Source of the DNA: an uncultured Bacteroidales bacterium
GTDB taxonomy: Bacteria; Bacteroidota; Bacteroidia; Bacteroidales; Muribaculaceae
Length of the DNA stretch: 37,300 bases
Direction of reading: 5' to 3'
Assembly (NCBI GenBank): GCA_902776435.1
Contig: CACYQB010000023.1
Coordinates: 1 to 37,300, forward strand
Shown piece after piece: positions 20,701 to 35,700 of this stretch; within the stretch, counting starts at the first letter, position 1, and every line of letters begins with the position of its first letter. A program made the translations under genes and the position numbers. Below the pieces are notes generated by a model. It saw only the letters and a program-made list of their open reading frames with translations, ran no database searches and was not told where the DNA came from.

Positions 20701-23700
20701 CATCCACAAGATGATTGAAGCCCGCATCAACGACTACCAAAAAGATCTCGCTGCCTACGAACAAATCAAGCGATTCGTGCTCCTACCCAAGGCCTTCACG
20801 ATGGAGAGCGGCGAGTTGACAAACACGTTGAAAATCCGTCGCGCGGTCATAAACAAGCGCTATCGTCCGTTGATTGACGCGATGTATGCCGCCGACTTCC
20901 GAAAAAAGAAAGACAAACAAGAAAATTAGGCTTTAGGTTTGAGGCTTCAGAATTGAAGTCTGCGTCATCGCACGCTACTGTCATCTGAAACCTAAAAACT
21001 GAAAACTGAACAATAATGATTACTCAAGAACAACTCAAGGAACTACAACAACGCAAAGAGGACCTCAAGCGCTATCTTGACATCGATGGCAAGAAGATTG
21101 AAGTCGAGGAAGAAGAATTACGCACCCATGTGCCCGACTTCTGGCAAGACCAGAAAGCCGCCGAGGCACAGATGAAGAAAATCAAGTCGCTGCGCAACTG
21201 GATCAACGGCTGCGAAGAAGTAGAACTTGCCGTTGATGAGGTCGCCACGGGATTTGACTTCGTCAAGGAGGGACTCGTCGAGGAAAGTGAACTTGACAGC
21301 CTGTACAGCAAGGCGATGGCCATGCTCGAGAAAATGGAGCTGCGCAACATGCTGCGCCACGACGAGGACAAGATGGACGCGATATTAAAGATCAACTCGG
21401 GCGCTGGCGGCACCGAGAGCCAGGACTGGGCATCGATGCTGATGCGCATGTACCTGCGCTGGTGTGAGCGCCACGGCTACAAGACTTCCATTGAACACCT
21501 CATCGACGGTGACGAGGCAGGCATCAAGAGCGTGACCATCAGCATCGAGGGCGACTTTGCCTACGGCTACCTCAAGAGCGAGAACGGCGTGCACCGCCTG
21601 GTGCGCGTGTCACCCTATAATGCCCAGGGCAAGCGCATGACCTCGTTTGCCTCGGTATTCGTTACCCCGCTGGTCGATGACACGATCGAAATCACCCTTG
21701 ATCCCGCAAGGATTTCGTGGGACACCTTCCGCAGCGGCGGCGCTGGTGGCCAGAACGTGAACAAGGTGGAATCGGGTGTGCGTGTACGCTACCAGTACAA
21801 AGATCCCTATACGGGTGAAGAGGAGGAAATCCTGGTCGAGAACACCGAGACACGCGACCAGCCCAAGAACCGCGAGAACGCCCTCCGCAACTTGCGTTCT
21901 ATCTTGTATAACAAGGAGTTGCAGCACCGCCAGGAAGAGCAGCGCAAGGTAGAGGACAGCAAGAAGAAAATTGAATGGGGCAGCCAGATTCGCAGCTACG
22001 TGTTTGATGACCGCCGCGTGAAGGACCATCGCACCAATCACCAGACCAGCGACGTGGGTGGCGTGATGGACGGTGATCTGGACGACTTCATCAAAGCCTA
22101 CCTCATGGAGTTCGCCGAAAGCTGATTTCTTATTAGGCGTTAGGTGTTAGGTTTTAGGCTTTAGGGGAACTTGGTTTACTCTGTGGAGCGACTTTTTTTA
22201 TAAAAACCATATCATCACAAGATAGATGAACGAGAAATTTACCATCGTTAAGGTTAGCGGAAAGATTGTCGAGAAAGCCGACGAACTGCGCACCTTTGTC
22301 AAGGCATTTGCCGCCATCAAGGGTAAGAAAATGCTCATCTTCAGTGGCAACATGATGGCGCAAGAGATTGGCAACAAGTTGGGTATCAAGACCAAACTCA
22401 TCGATGACCGCCCCGTGGTGGACGCAGGAACGCTCAAACTGCTCACCATGGTCTATGGCGGACTGGTGAGCCGCCTGTTTGTCTCGCTGCTGCAAGGCAA
22501 CAAGGTCAATGCCCTGGGCGTCACCGGAGCCGACATGAACCTGGTCACCAGCGCCAAATTGACTGACGGCAAATTGGGTGACACCGGACAGGTGCGGCAC
22601 GTCAACACCGCAGGAATCGCCCAACTGCTTGATGCAGGCATCGTGCCCGTGCTCGCGCCCATCACCCATGACGGTCGCGGCAACCTGCTGTTCAACGAGA
22701 CCGATGCCATGGCTGCCGAAATTGCGCGCGCACTGGTGCTGCGCTACGATATCACGCTCATCTATTGCTTTGAGAAGAAAGGTGTCCTGCTCAACCCGAG
22801 CGACCCTGACAGCGTGGTGGCCAACCTCCGTCGCACACAGTATAAGACCCTGCGCGACATGGACATCATCAATGACTGGTTTGTCAACAAGTTGGACAAC
22901 GCCTTCACTGCCATCGACCGTGGCGTGAAAGAGGTCATCATCACTAGCCCCTCACAGTTGGGCCAACCCGACAAGGGCACCCACATCAAGGGCTGACCTA
23001 CAGATTGGCACGCGATTTGCACAACGATGTCGCAAAACGATAACTTAATCTTTAAACTTTAAACTCTGCTATAGACTCATGAAGGTTGCTATTGTTGGCG
23101 CCAGCGGCGCAGTGGGACAGGAATTCATGCGTGTCCTAGACGAACAAAATTTCCCTGTGACAGAACTCGTCCTTTTCGGTTCGGAACGCAGTGCAGGACG
23201 CATTTTCACGTTCCGTGGCAAGGACTACGTGGTTAAACTCCTGCAGCACAACGATGACTTCAAGGACATCGACATCGCCTTTGTCGCCATGGGTGCCGGC
23301 CCTGCCCGCGAGTTTGCCCCCACCATCACCAAGCACGGCTGCATCATGATTGACAACAGCAGCGCGTTCCGCATGGACGACGATGTGCCCCTGGTGGTAC
23401 CCGAGGTGAACGGCGAGGACGCCTTGAACACGCCTCGCAACATCATCGCCAACCCCAACTGCTCGACCATCATCATGGTCGTTGCCCTCAAGCCGCTCGA
23501 CGACCTGTCGCACATCAAGAATGTGCAGGTGGCCACCTATCAGGCAGCCAGCGGCGCCGGCATGGAAGCGATGTATGAGCTAGCGCTGCAGACCAGCGAA
23601 ATCGCTGTCGGCAAGGAAGAGCTGACCGTGCGCCACTTCCAGCACGAGCTGGCCTACAACGTCATTCCTCACATCGACATCTTCATGGACAACGACTATA

Positions 23701-26700
23701 CCCGCGAGGAGATGAAGATGGTTAGAGAGACCTGCAAAATCATGCACAGCGACATCCGCGTGAGCGCCACGTGCGTACGCGTCCCCGTCATGCGCGCCCA
23801 TAGCGAGGCCGTGTGGATCGAGTGCGAGAAACCCATCACCCCCGAAGAAGCCCGCGCAGCCCTGCAACTGGCTCCCGGCGTCGTTGTCGTGGACGACCCG
23901 CGCAGCAACCGCTACCCCATGCCCATCGACTGCTCTGGCAAGGATCCCGTCTATGTGGGACGCATCCGTGAGGACACCAGCAGCGACAACGGCCTGACCT
24001 TCTGGCTCTGCGGCGACCAAATCAAGAAGGGCGCAGCCCTCAACGCCGTCCAAATCGGCCAATACCTCATCGCCCACCGCAAGAAATAACTCCGGCCACG
24101 CCTCGGGCGTGACCCCTACGTCATAAAAAAGTCATCAAAGGGACAGTTCCCTTTGATGACTTTTTCTCTCATTACAGGCCCGTTTTTTACGTGATATACC
24201 TCATCACATATTCCAGTCGGGGACTGTGACACTTGGGGCAGAACAACGGATCATCGTTGCCTTTCAGGATATTCTCCTCTTTCTTCCTAATGACCTCGCC
24301 ACATTCCGGACAGATGAAATCCTCGGTCGATTCGCCAAATTCATGAAATTAGCATTAGCCCCGCAGGGTTTGGTTTAGCAAAAGCTAAAGGTTGGGCCAA
24401 CTTCTATATCATTGCCTTACATATAAGAGGTGTCCAGGCTGTCGGTCGGTGGAACCTCAAAGCGGGTGCCGGTGGACTCATGGATGCGCCGGCGCACCTT
24501 GTCGCTCATGCCGGGACGGGTGAGGCGGGGGCGGAAACCGCTGGAGTTGCGCAGGTACTGTCCGTTCTCCTCCTGGCGGATGACACCGTCGTTATACTTC
24601 ACAATCATGTGATAGGCCATCTGACGCCAGCGCTTCACCATCTGGTCGCCCAACTCGCAGCCGTAGTCGGTCAATAGGTCGAGCGCTGCGCTACGGTTGC
24701 TCTTCATCAATTCCAGAGCCCGTGCCTCGACCTCGGGTTGACGGGCGAAATAGCTAGCCTGCAACGAGTCACGCACCTGCTGCAGTTCGGGATAGAGCAG
24801 GCTCCAACGGGGATAGACCATATTGCTGACCCAGTTGCACACCCAGTAGGCGCTCTCGTCACTGAAGGTGTAGGCATCGGCCTTGGGGTCATTGTAGCAG
24901 TGCGGCACACGGTTGGCACAGCAATAGACCGGAGTATAGGCCACCATGCCACTGTCGTCGTTGCCCCACCAGATGACGCCGCCCACCTCGCGCGGCATGA
25001 AACCTCGTAACTGGCACACCCAGGTGAAAGCGGTGTGCGTCGTGGCCACCGAGCGCTCGTGGAACAGGATCGTGCCATCATCGTCATAGCGCGACGGCTG
25101 CGGACGGAAGGGGCTGTCGTAGATTCCCGCACCCGGGTCGTCGTCCATAGCAAAGGGCGTTCCCTCGAAACGGTCCTGCAGACACGCGATGACGTCGCCC
25201 ACAGCAACAGGCTTGTCGGGAATGATCCACATGGGCAACGGCTCGACATCGCTCATGGGCAGCTTGCCCTCGACATAGGGCAGGTAGCGGTCCATGCCCG
25301 TGGCCAGATGGCGGTAGATGGCCCAGACGCGGGAGTCACCCAGACGCCGACCGCCGAAAGTGGGCGGATTGTAGGCGTCACAGAAGCTGAATTCACGGTC
25401 CTTGCCCTTGAAGTAGCCTCGCTGGCGGGCAAAACTGATGCAGTTAGGCGAAATCTTCACGTTGGCCGTGTCGGTCAGGTCCACCCGGCGGATGCGGCTC
25501 TGGTTGGCATGTGCCATTACAGCATTGTCGGGAACACGCACGGCAATCCACACGACGCTCTTGCTGCCCGGCCCGCAGCCCGACATCTCGAGCACCCACG
25601 CCTCATCGGGGTCGCACACCGTGAACGACTCGCCCGAGCTGCAGAAGCCGTACTTCTCGGCAAGGCCCGTCATCACAGCGATGGCCTCGCGCGCCGTACG
25701 GGCGCGTTGCAGGCCCAGGTCCATGAGCGAGCCGTAGTCGATGATACCCGTGTCATCAATCAGTTCCTCACGTCCCTCGAACGTCGATTCGCCGATAGCC
25801 ACTTGCCACTCGTTGATGTTGCCAGTGACCAGGTAGGTCTCGGGTGCCTCGGGGATCTCCCCGTGGTACACGCGCGAGTCGCGGTCATAAATCTTGCGCA
25901 TCGTGCCAGTGGGATGCTTGCCCGCCTCGTAGCGGTACATCTTGTGGCAGGCGCCCCACGAGTCGATGTTGTAGGTGCACATCACCGAGCCGTCGGCACT
26001 CGCCTTCTTGCCCACGAGGATGCTCGTGCAGGCTTCTCCCTGCGGCAGGCAGAGCGCCATGGCCGCCAACAATACAAGAAATCGCTTGATCTGTTCCATT
26101 TTCATCATCATTTATTGGGCGAAGATAGTATGATTTATTGAAAAATGCAATTTCCCATCACCAATTCCGAAGCACGAACCACCCAAAAACAAAACGCAAC
26201 CACCTGAATTCATGGCGATTGCGTCCCAATTCCTTCAATCATCACTACTCATTCCATATCATCTTGGTTGTCATTTTTGGCAACCGCTTTTTAGTCGCTA
26301 TGACCTTATTCTTGCTGAAAAACACCATTCTGAGGATTGTGGAGCATTGGATTTTGGGTACTTTTGCCATGAAAAAAAGTCTCACCTGAGTGTGAAAAAA
26401 CGCACCCTTCATGTGTCATTGATGTAGAGAGACGATACCGATATGAATGACAAGAGCATACTTGAGGGCCTGTTCAGGCAACATTACGGCAAGATGATAC
26501 ATCTGGCCAGAACCTTGCTGCACGATGATGCCGAGGCCCAAGACGTAGTCCAGGACGTGTTTGCCCGCCTGCTGGAAAATGAATACCAGATGACAGGCAG
26601 CAAGACCGAGGCCTACTTGATGAGCGCCGTGCGCAACGGTTGCCTCAACCACATCAGGAAAATGCAGTTGCGGGAGCGGTTCAAGCACCTCCATCCACTG

Positions 26701-29700
26701 GACGAGGCGGATGACACGCGCCCCATCGAGGAAGTGCTGGCCGAACTTGACCGGATTAACGCCATCGTCGATGGCCAAATCGAGGAGCCGCAACGTACCA
26801 TCTTCCGTCTGCGCTTTGACGAGGAGTTGACCTTCCAGGAAATCGCCAAACGCCTTGACATAAGCGTGGGCGCCGTCTATAAGTACTTGCGTCAGTGTAT
26901 CAATCGCATCAAGAGTTTAATCTAATGACACCAACCGCAATGGAAACGAACAACAACATCGACCGTCTGCTGGCAATGCTGGATCATCCCGAGCGTTACA
27001 GCGAACAAGAAATCATGGATACCGTCAACCATGACGACGAGACGCGCGAGTTCTACCGCAGCCTCACCCAATCATCCCGTGCCCGTCGCAGCCAGGGCAG
27101 CCATTCCCAACCCGTGGACGTGGACAAGGCCTGGGAGCAATTTGAGCAAACGCATCTGGCAACGCAAAAGCACGGACACTTATGGCAAAGAGTAGCCGCG
27201 ACCGTGCTTGGCGTGCTGATGATGTCGGGCATCGCATGGGCAACGGTTTACACCGTACGCCATTTCACCTCCACTGACACATCCAAACAAAAGACTGAAA
27301 AAGTCGCCAACACTTCCCAGACCGAAGCAGAAGCAGGGACTAACCTTGGCGTGGCCGACACGTCAGCGACCGAGAGCGAAGCGCCTGTGGTGTTTGACAA
27401 CACTCCGCTGGAACAGATGCTCAGCGAGATAGCGGCCTACTACGGCATGACGGTCGAGTTCCAGAACGACGATGCCCGCAACCTGCGTTTCCACTTCGTG
27501 TGGAACAAGAGTGACGGCCTGGTAAAAGTGTTAGAGGACATGAACCATTTTGAGAGTGTAACCATTGAGCAAACAGATAACCGATTAATCGTGCAGTAAG
27601 ACCATGAGAAAAACCATTATTTTCCTTGTGTGCTGCATGACCCTTGTCGCAGCACAGGCCCAGCGTGTGACCCGCAACTACCGCGACGTGTCGATTGCCG
27701 ACGCCCTGCGCCAGCTGGCCGAAGAATCACGCGACTACACCATCTACTTCCTCTATAATGAACTGGAGGACTTTACAATTACCACCCACATCAAAAACAA
27801 ACCCGTTCCCGAGGCCATCCGCCAGATGATCGGCTTCTACCCCATCCGCATGACCCAGGGAGAGAAGGGAGAAATCTATGTGGAGTGCATTCACAAGACC
27901 GAGCACCACTTGAAGGGGCTGGTGGTTGACGAGAACAACTTGCCGCTACCCTATGCCAACGTCACCCTGCTCAATCCTGCCGACTCGACGATGGTGAGCG
28001 GCGGCGTGACCAACGAGAGCGGACACTTCGTCATCCCCAACGACCACGGCAAGGTCATCGCCCGCATCACCTACGTCGGCTACAAACCCGCCTATCGCCA
28101 GTGCGCCCGCGACAACATCGGCACCATCAAGATGCAACCCGACAAGTACACCCTGGACGGTGTGACAGTCAAGGGTTCCAAGCGATTAACCCGCCCAACC
28201 GATCGTGGTTTGCTGGCAAATGTGCAAGGCACCGTTTTGGAACAATTCGGTTCGGTGACCGAGATGCTATCCCATCTTCCCTTGATGATGGGTGATGGAA
28301 CCATCGCAGGCCACGGCAAGCCCGAAATCTACATCAACAACAAGAAAGTGCGTGACAACTCTGAACTCGACCGTTACCGCGCCGACGAAATCCTTTCTGC
28401 CGAGATCATCACCAATCCCGGGCCTGAATACGGCGCAGACGTGACCTCAGTCATCCGCCTGAAGACCGTGCGCAAGGCTGGTGAAGGCTGGAGCGGAAAC
28501 TTCTCTGCCGCCTACCGTCAAGGCAAAGAATACTACGCCAACATCAATGCAGCTCTGAACTACCGCCTGCGCAACGTCATGGACTTCTTTGCCCGTGGTT
28601 ACCTGAACGATAATAATTTGGCGATTGATGCGACAGCTCAGGACCAATTGCAGGCCTCTTCCACATGGGATTACCAGAAAGATGCATCCTGGCTTTTCAG
28701 AATGAAGTATTATTTTGCCGACTTAGGCTGGAACTGGGTAATCAACGATAACCATTCGGTTGGTCTGACTTACACGGCCTTCAATTATATTGGCAACAGT
28801 CTCACCCGTCGCGAGATGGACGAGCAGACATGGCAAGACGGAGTAGTCGTCGATGGTGGTCACAGCAAGACAAATACGGTGGAGAAGCCACGCATGAGAC
28901 ACACGGTTAATGCCTACTACGTAGGCAATGTCGGCAAATGGAACATCGACTTCAGCGCAGATTTCTATCAGGCGAAGTCAATCAACGAAATGGAGGGTGG
29001 TACTGAAGGCTCAACTACCATCAGTAGCCAAACGAACTCAAATAATCGCCTATTGGCCGAAAAACTGGTCATCACAGCACCTGTACCAAAAGGGAAACTG
29101 ACCTTTGGCGAAGAAGCCTCATTGGTTCATCGCACTCACGATTTCATCCAAAGTGGCTTCTCAGCCGATAGTCATGTGAAACAAGAAACATCAATCTGGT
29201 CGCTTTTTGCCAACTACTCATTGCGACTGGGCAAATTCTCGATGAGCACAGGCCTGAGATGGCAAAATGAGCATAACATTTATGACATCGGAGGCCAACG
29301 GAATGATGAGATGAGTCCTGACTATTCAGTACTGATCCCGCGTGTATCGCTGGCTTATAACTCAGAAAAATGGCAGCACCGGTTGTCTTATAATTGTTCG
29401 CGATATAATCCACAGTATAGCCTATTGTCTTCCTCGGTCAATTATCGCAGTAAGTACGAGTACGATACAGGCAATCCATTATTGAAACCGCAGACTCATC
29501 ACAATTTCTCGTGGACTTCTTCATGGAAGTGGATAAATGCAGAAGCATACTATCAATATCACAAAAATACGATACGTTCCTTCCAGACGGCCTATGATGA
29601 CGAGAATCATCCTGGCGTTGTCATCATGGACTACCGCAACACGCCCAAACAGGAGTATTATGGCATTACATTAAATTTCACGCCTAAAGTGGATATTTGG

Positions 29701-32700
29701 CAGATGAACTATTCGGCAGACCTCTATTTCTGCAACGATGATGTTTATCCATTGGGTATTACTCACAAGTGGAATGGGCTTATTGCCGTTATAACGCTTG
29801 ACAACACCTTCTCGTTACCACACTCATGGCTCTTGAATGTCAAAGGAGGTTTCACTCCTTACAATGAATCAGGCCCCTGCCAGACCGAAGCTAATGGCTA
29901 CCTGAATCTGCGTCTGGGTAAGCAGTTCCTTAAGGACAAAAGTTTGAGTGTTGCCATCCTTGCTAACGATATTTTCAAAACTAATTACATGGAGCGAGTT
30001 GCCTATGGCGGCATCAACTTCCGCACCCAATATCACGAGTATCAAGACAAGCGTCGCTTCGGCATCGACATTTCTTGGAAATTCAACGCCACCCGCAGCC
30101 GCTACAAGGGCAGCCATGCCGGTCAAGACGAGCGCAACCGATTGTAGAAACTAACGCACAGAAATAGCTTCAATACAGAGTTCAGCCGAGGGACAGTGAC
30201 ACATCCTCGGCTGAGCAATTGATTACCTGTTGGACTTGGCGTTACTTGGGATATTTGCTTTTTCAGAAAAATGGTTGTATTTTTACGCCAGAATAATAGA
30301 TAAAATCCATTAAAAGTAATGAATAACGCAGATTTTTGGGCATCAGTCCGCTCTATTATAGCCGATGGCTTTACGCCCGATGGTCTGCAAAAACTTGACC
30401 GTTATGCAGAGTAATTCATCAGCAACGCGTTGGTATATCAACGATTTTCACCGCAGGAACACCATGGCTGACAAGAATTAAAATACCTAGCAACAAATTA
30501 GTTAAATACGTAAAATTCGCATTAGCCCCGCAGGGTTCAGAGGCTCATCTTTATTATTCCCTTATTTTTAACGGGACACAAGTGTCTTCAATAATATAAA
30601 GTTGTTATTGTTGTTTAACGTTGCTTATGGTTGTTTGAAAAAGTCAGCGTGCGGATGCCCTTCGTATAATTCGTGAAATTCGCATTAGCCCCGCAGGGTT
30701 CAGAGGCTATTCCCTTATTTTAACGGGACACAAGTGTCCATGAATAGAAAAATCCCTCACACCCGCGATGAGCATGAGGGATGTAACTTGAGTTTGCTTA
30801 ATAGCTTAATTCCAAGTGCCGCCGAGCAGGTAGTCGATCAGGGCGGTCACGTCGCTGATGGTTACGTTAGTGTCCTGGTTGCAATCGGCAGCGGGATTAT
30901 CGATGGTACCGCCGCCCAGCAGCAGGTCGATCAGGGCGGTCACGTCGCTGATGGTCACGCTGCCGTCGCCGTTCACGTCGCCGCGCTGGCTGGCATTCTT
31001 GTCGGTGAAGTAGCCCGGGTTGCTGGGTCCGCCGTCGATGTGGGCATAATCGGCTCCCGTATGGGCGGGATCATAGGCCGTGCCCTGGCCACCCACCAGG
31101 CTCGTACAGCCAGTAAACGTACCTGAAGGATTTAACAATAACAACGATGCTATGCTCCATTCATCACTCACATAGATGGTCTGCAGATGATCGCAGTCAC
31201 TGAACATGCTGGCCATATTTTCTACCTTGGCAGTGTTGAAACTTCCCAAGTCAAGGCGTTTCAAGCCATGGCAGTTTGAGAACATGTAGTACATGTCTGT
31301 CACATTGGCAGTGTTGAAACTACTCAAGTCAAGGCTCGGCAATATTTCGCAGTAAGCGAACATACAATTCATGTCGGTCACCTCACTGGTGTTCAGGTAT
31401 TTCATACCCTCGATGGCTTCGAGGTTGAGCATGCCTCCAAACCAATAGTATGTACTTGTGGGTCGAGCGCCAGCAAACGACGGGTCGAATACCACCTTCC
31501 TGACATCTTTGGATATGTCATCGATGCGCCAGCCGGGCCGGTTACCGCCCGTGTTCAGATCGTAGATCGTGCCTTGGCGGATTTCTCGCAAGCGGTCGTA
31601 GTAGAACGTCAGGGTATTATTCTCCGGCGTGTAGTAGGCATAGGCCTTGGCTTCATGAAAATAGCCCGGGTTGCTGGGGCCGCCGTCGACGTGGGCATAG
31701 GTCTTGTCCTTCGGGTTGGATTCGTTGTAGGTCGTGCCCTGAGCGCCCACTATACTAAGGAGGTAATGGAACATATGGTTGGAATTCTCTACAGCCTCAG
31801 TTGTCCAGCCCTCGCCAACATAAATAGTATTTAGGCTGATGCAGTCGTAGAACATATCATTCATTTCGGTCACCTTGGATGTGTTGAAAGTGCTCAGGTC
31901 AAGGATTTTCAGAGCAATACAGCCATGGAACATATAGCCCATAATGGTCACCTCGCTAGTGTTCAGGTACTCAATGCCCTCGATGGTTTCAAGGCTTTCC
32001 ATGTTATAGAACCAGCAGAAAGTGCTCGTCGGGCGGGCATCAGCGAATGAGGGATCAAAGACCACCTTGGTCACATTGTAATTGGTCTCGTCAGTTTCCC
32101 AACCAGTGTCGTTGTGGCCCGTGTTCAGGTCGTAGGTGGTGCCTGGGCGACTGCTACGCTCGTTGTCGTAGTAGAAAGTGAACGTCGTATTCTCCGGTGT
32201 GTACACTGCATAGGCCTCCTGGGCACTGGCGCCTAGGGCGCACACCACAGCCGTCACCAGGACGACCAGACGAAAAAGTAACAAATTCTTCATATTATAG
32301 CATTTAAACATGTGAATAATGTATTTTGCCGCAAATTTAGCAATAATATTTGTTACATCCTATCGGAATACCCGATTTCGGCACTGCTTGGGCAAAAATC
32401 ACACACGAACAGGCCCCGCGAAGGCGCCAAGCCGCTATGCTTTTCGTCGGAAAATCTTTAGGTCAACAAATTCATCGAATTAAACGAAGGCATCTGCACC
32501 CCTATTACTTGGAGCGCAGATGCCAATTCATGATTTCTAATTCCTAACTCCTAATTACCAATGGTTGGAGAGCAGGTAGTCGATCAGGGCGGTGACGTCG
32601 CTGATATTGATACTGCCATCCTGATTGCAATCAGCGCCAGTCTGGTTAATGTCCGAGGCATCGCCACTGAGCAAGTAGTCGATGAGGGCCGTCACGTCGG

Positions 32701-35700
32701 CGATGTTCACGACAACGTCGCCGTTCACATCACCACGTAGACCTGCCTGACCCGCTGCGGTAAAGTAGCCCGGGTTATCGGGGCCGCCGTCGATGTGGGC
32801 ATACTCCGACCTGATGTGGGCGGGATCGAAGGTCGTACCCTTACCGCCAACGAGGCTGTTGCATTCCATGAACATCTGAAAGTCGTCACTCACTGACGCG
32901 GTGCTCCAACCATCGCCGACATAGATGGTTTGCAGTGCGTGACATAGAGCGAAAAGATTTCTCATGCCTCTCACCTTGGCCGTGTTGAAACTACTCAAGT
33001 CAAGACTCTTAATTTTATTGCAATGAATGAACATACCTCCCATAAAGGTCACCTCTTCGGTGTTAAAGTGACTCAAGTCGAGGCTTGTCAATTCGTTGCA
33101 AGCAGCAAACATATATTCCATATTGGTCACCTCACTGGTGTTCAGGTATTCCAAGCCTGTGATAGACTCAAGTAACTCCATATCGAGAAACCAGCTGTAG
33201 GTGGTCGTCGGGCGGGCATCGGCAAACGAGGGGTCAATGACCGCATACTTCACTTGCATACAGGTTTGATCATCATACCAATCGGGGTTGTTTCTTCCCG
33301 TGTTCAGGTTGTAGGTCTTGCCCGAGCGGGTGCCGCGCAGGTGGTCGTAGTAGAACGTCAGCGTCTCATCCTCAGCCGTGAACACTACATAAGCCTTAGG
33401 TGCATAGGGATCGGTCAAGTAGCCGGGGTTGTCGGCACCGCCGTCGATGTGGGCATAGGAGGCATTCACGTGGTTGGCATCGTAGGCCGTGCCCTCACCA
33501 CCAACGAGGCTGCTGCAGTCCATGAACATCAGATAGTCTTCGCTTAAGGCAGCGGTGCTCCAACCATCACTCACATTGATGGTTTGCAGACTGGAACATC
33601 CATTGAACATCTCGAGCATGTTGGTCACATTGGAGGTGTTGAAACTGTACAGGTCCAGACTCGTTATTTTTGTACAGGAATTGAACATTCCTGCCATATA
33701 TTCCACTTTATCGGTGTTGAAGTTGCTCACATCAATGCTCGTCAGTTCGCTGCAGTTACCGAACATGCGAATCATCGTGGTCACCTCGCTGGTGTTCAGA
33801 TAATTCAGGCCCGTGATGGACTGAAGGCTATTCATGCCATCAAACCATGCGCAGGTGGTCGTCGGGCGGGCATCGGCGAACGAGGGGTCAAAGACGGCCT
33901 GCGTCACCTGTTGATAAGTGTTGTCATTTACCCAACCGGGAGGAATAATGCCCTCGTTCAAGTCATAGATGATTGTCCCCTCGCGGGAATCACGCTGGTC
34001 GTCGCAGTAGAACGTCAGCGTCGTGTTCTCCTCGGTGTACACAACATAGGCCTCTTTCCATTCAGTGAAGTAACCCGGGTTGCTCGGGCCGCCGTCGATG
34101 TGGGCATAGGTATCGTCCCTCGGGTTGGATTCACTATAGGTTGTGCCCTGACCGCCCACCAGACTGGTACAGCCATGGAACATTAATGTGGCGTTTATTA
34201 CAGCCGCTGTGTTCCAATCATTGCCCGCATAGATGGTGCGCAGATTGTCGCAGTTAAAGAACATCCAGTGCATATCGGTCACATTGGACGTATTGAAACT
34301 GCTCAGGTTAGTGCTCCGCAAGTTGGTGCAGAAGTAGAACATCTCGCTCATGTCGGTCACATTGCGCGTGTCGAAACTGCGCAAGTCAAGGCTCGTCAGC
34401 CCATAGCAGGCAGTGAACATATTTTGCATATTGGTCACCTTGGACGTGTTGAAATGGCTCATATCAATGCTCGCCAATGTTATACAGCCATAGAACATTT
34501 CACCCATATTGGTCACCTCGCTGGTGTTCAGGTAACTGAGTCCCGTAATGGACCTGAGATTTTCCATATCACGAAACCATGCAGATGTACTCGTCGGGCG
34601 GGCATCGGCGAACGAGGGGTCAAAGACCACGTTAGTCACTTGTTCGACGATTGGGTCATTTGAATCCGACCAAGCGGGTGTGTCATTACCCGTGTTCAGG
34701 TCATAGGTTGTGCCCGGGCGGCTATTGCTCAGGTCGTCGTAGTAGAACGTCAGCGTCGTGTTCGACGACGTGTAGCAGGCATAGGGCATGGTTACTGCAC
34801 TGAGGTAACCCGGGTGGTCGGTGCCGCCGTCGATGTGGGCATAGTCGGCATCCACATGGGCGGCGTCGTAGGCCGTGCCCTTGCCACCCACGAGACTGGT
34901 ACAGTCCTTGAACACATTATGAGAGCCGGTGAGAGCCATGTCAGTCAGTTTCCAGCCATCGCCAACATAGATGGTCTGCAGAGCACCGCAACTCCTGAAC
35001 ATATCGCTCATGTCGGTCACCTTCGAGATGTTGAATTTTTCCAGGTTCAGGCTTGTCAACTTATAGCAGCGGTTAAACATGTTATCCATGCGCACCACCT
35101 CGCTTGTGTTCAAGTACTCCAGACCGGTGAGGGTTTCAAGGTTCCTCATTTCGGAGAACCAGTAGAAGGTGCTCGTCGGGCGCGCAGCCTCAAACGAGGG
35201 GTCAAAGACCACCTGTTTCACATTGAGATTGGTAAAATCGGTAACCCAACCGGGATCAACGGGGCCATCGTTCAAGTCGTAGGTCGCACCCGAGCGGCCG
35301 CTGCGATCGTTGTCGTAGTAGAACGACAGCGTCGTGTTGCCAGATGTGTACACAACATAAGCCTCGGGAACCTTCTCGGTGAAGTAGCCAGGGTTGCTGG
35401 GGCCACCATCGATGTGGGCATAGGTCTTGTCCATCGGGTTGGACATGTCCCAAGTCGTGCCCTGGCCGCCCACCAAGCTGTTACATTCTAGGAACATCCA
35501 TCTAGATAATTCCACGGCAGTAGTGTTCCAGCCACTGCCCACATAGATGGTCTGCAGACTGGTACATTCTGAGAACATGTTTTCCATATCGGTCACATTG
35601 GACGTGCTGAAAGTGCTCAAATCAAGACTCGTCAGTCCACTGCTGAATTCGAACATGTCATGCATAATGGTCACCTGGGACGTGTTAAAGTGGCTCAAGT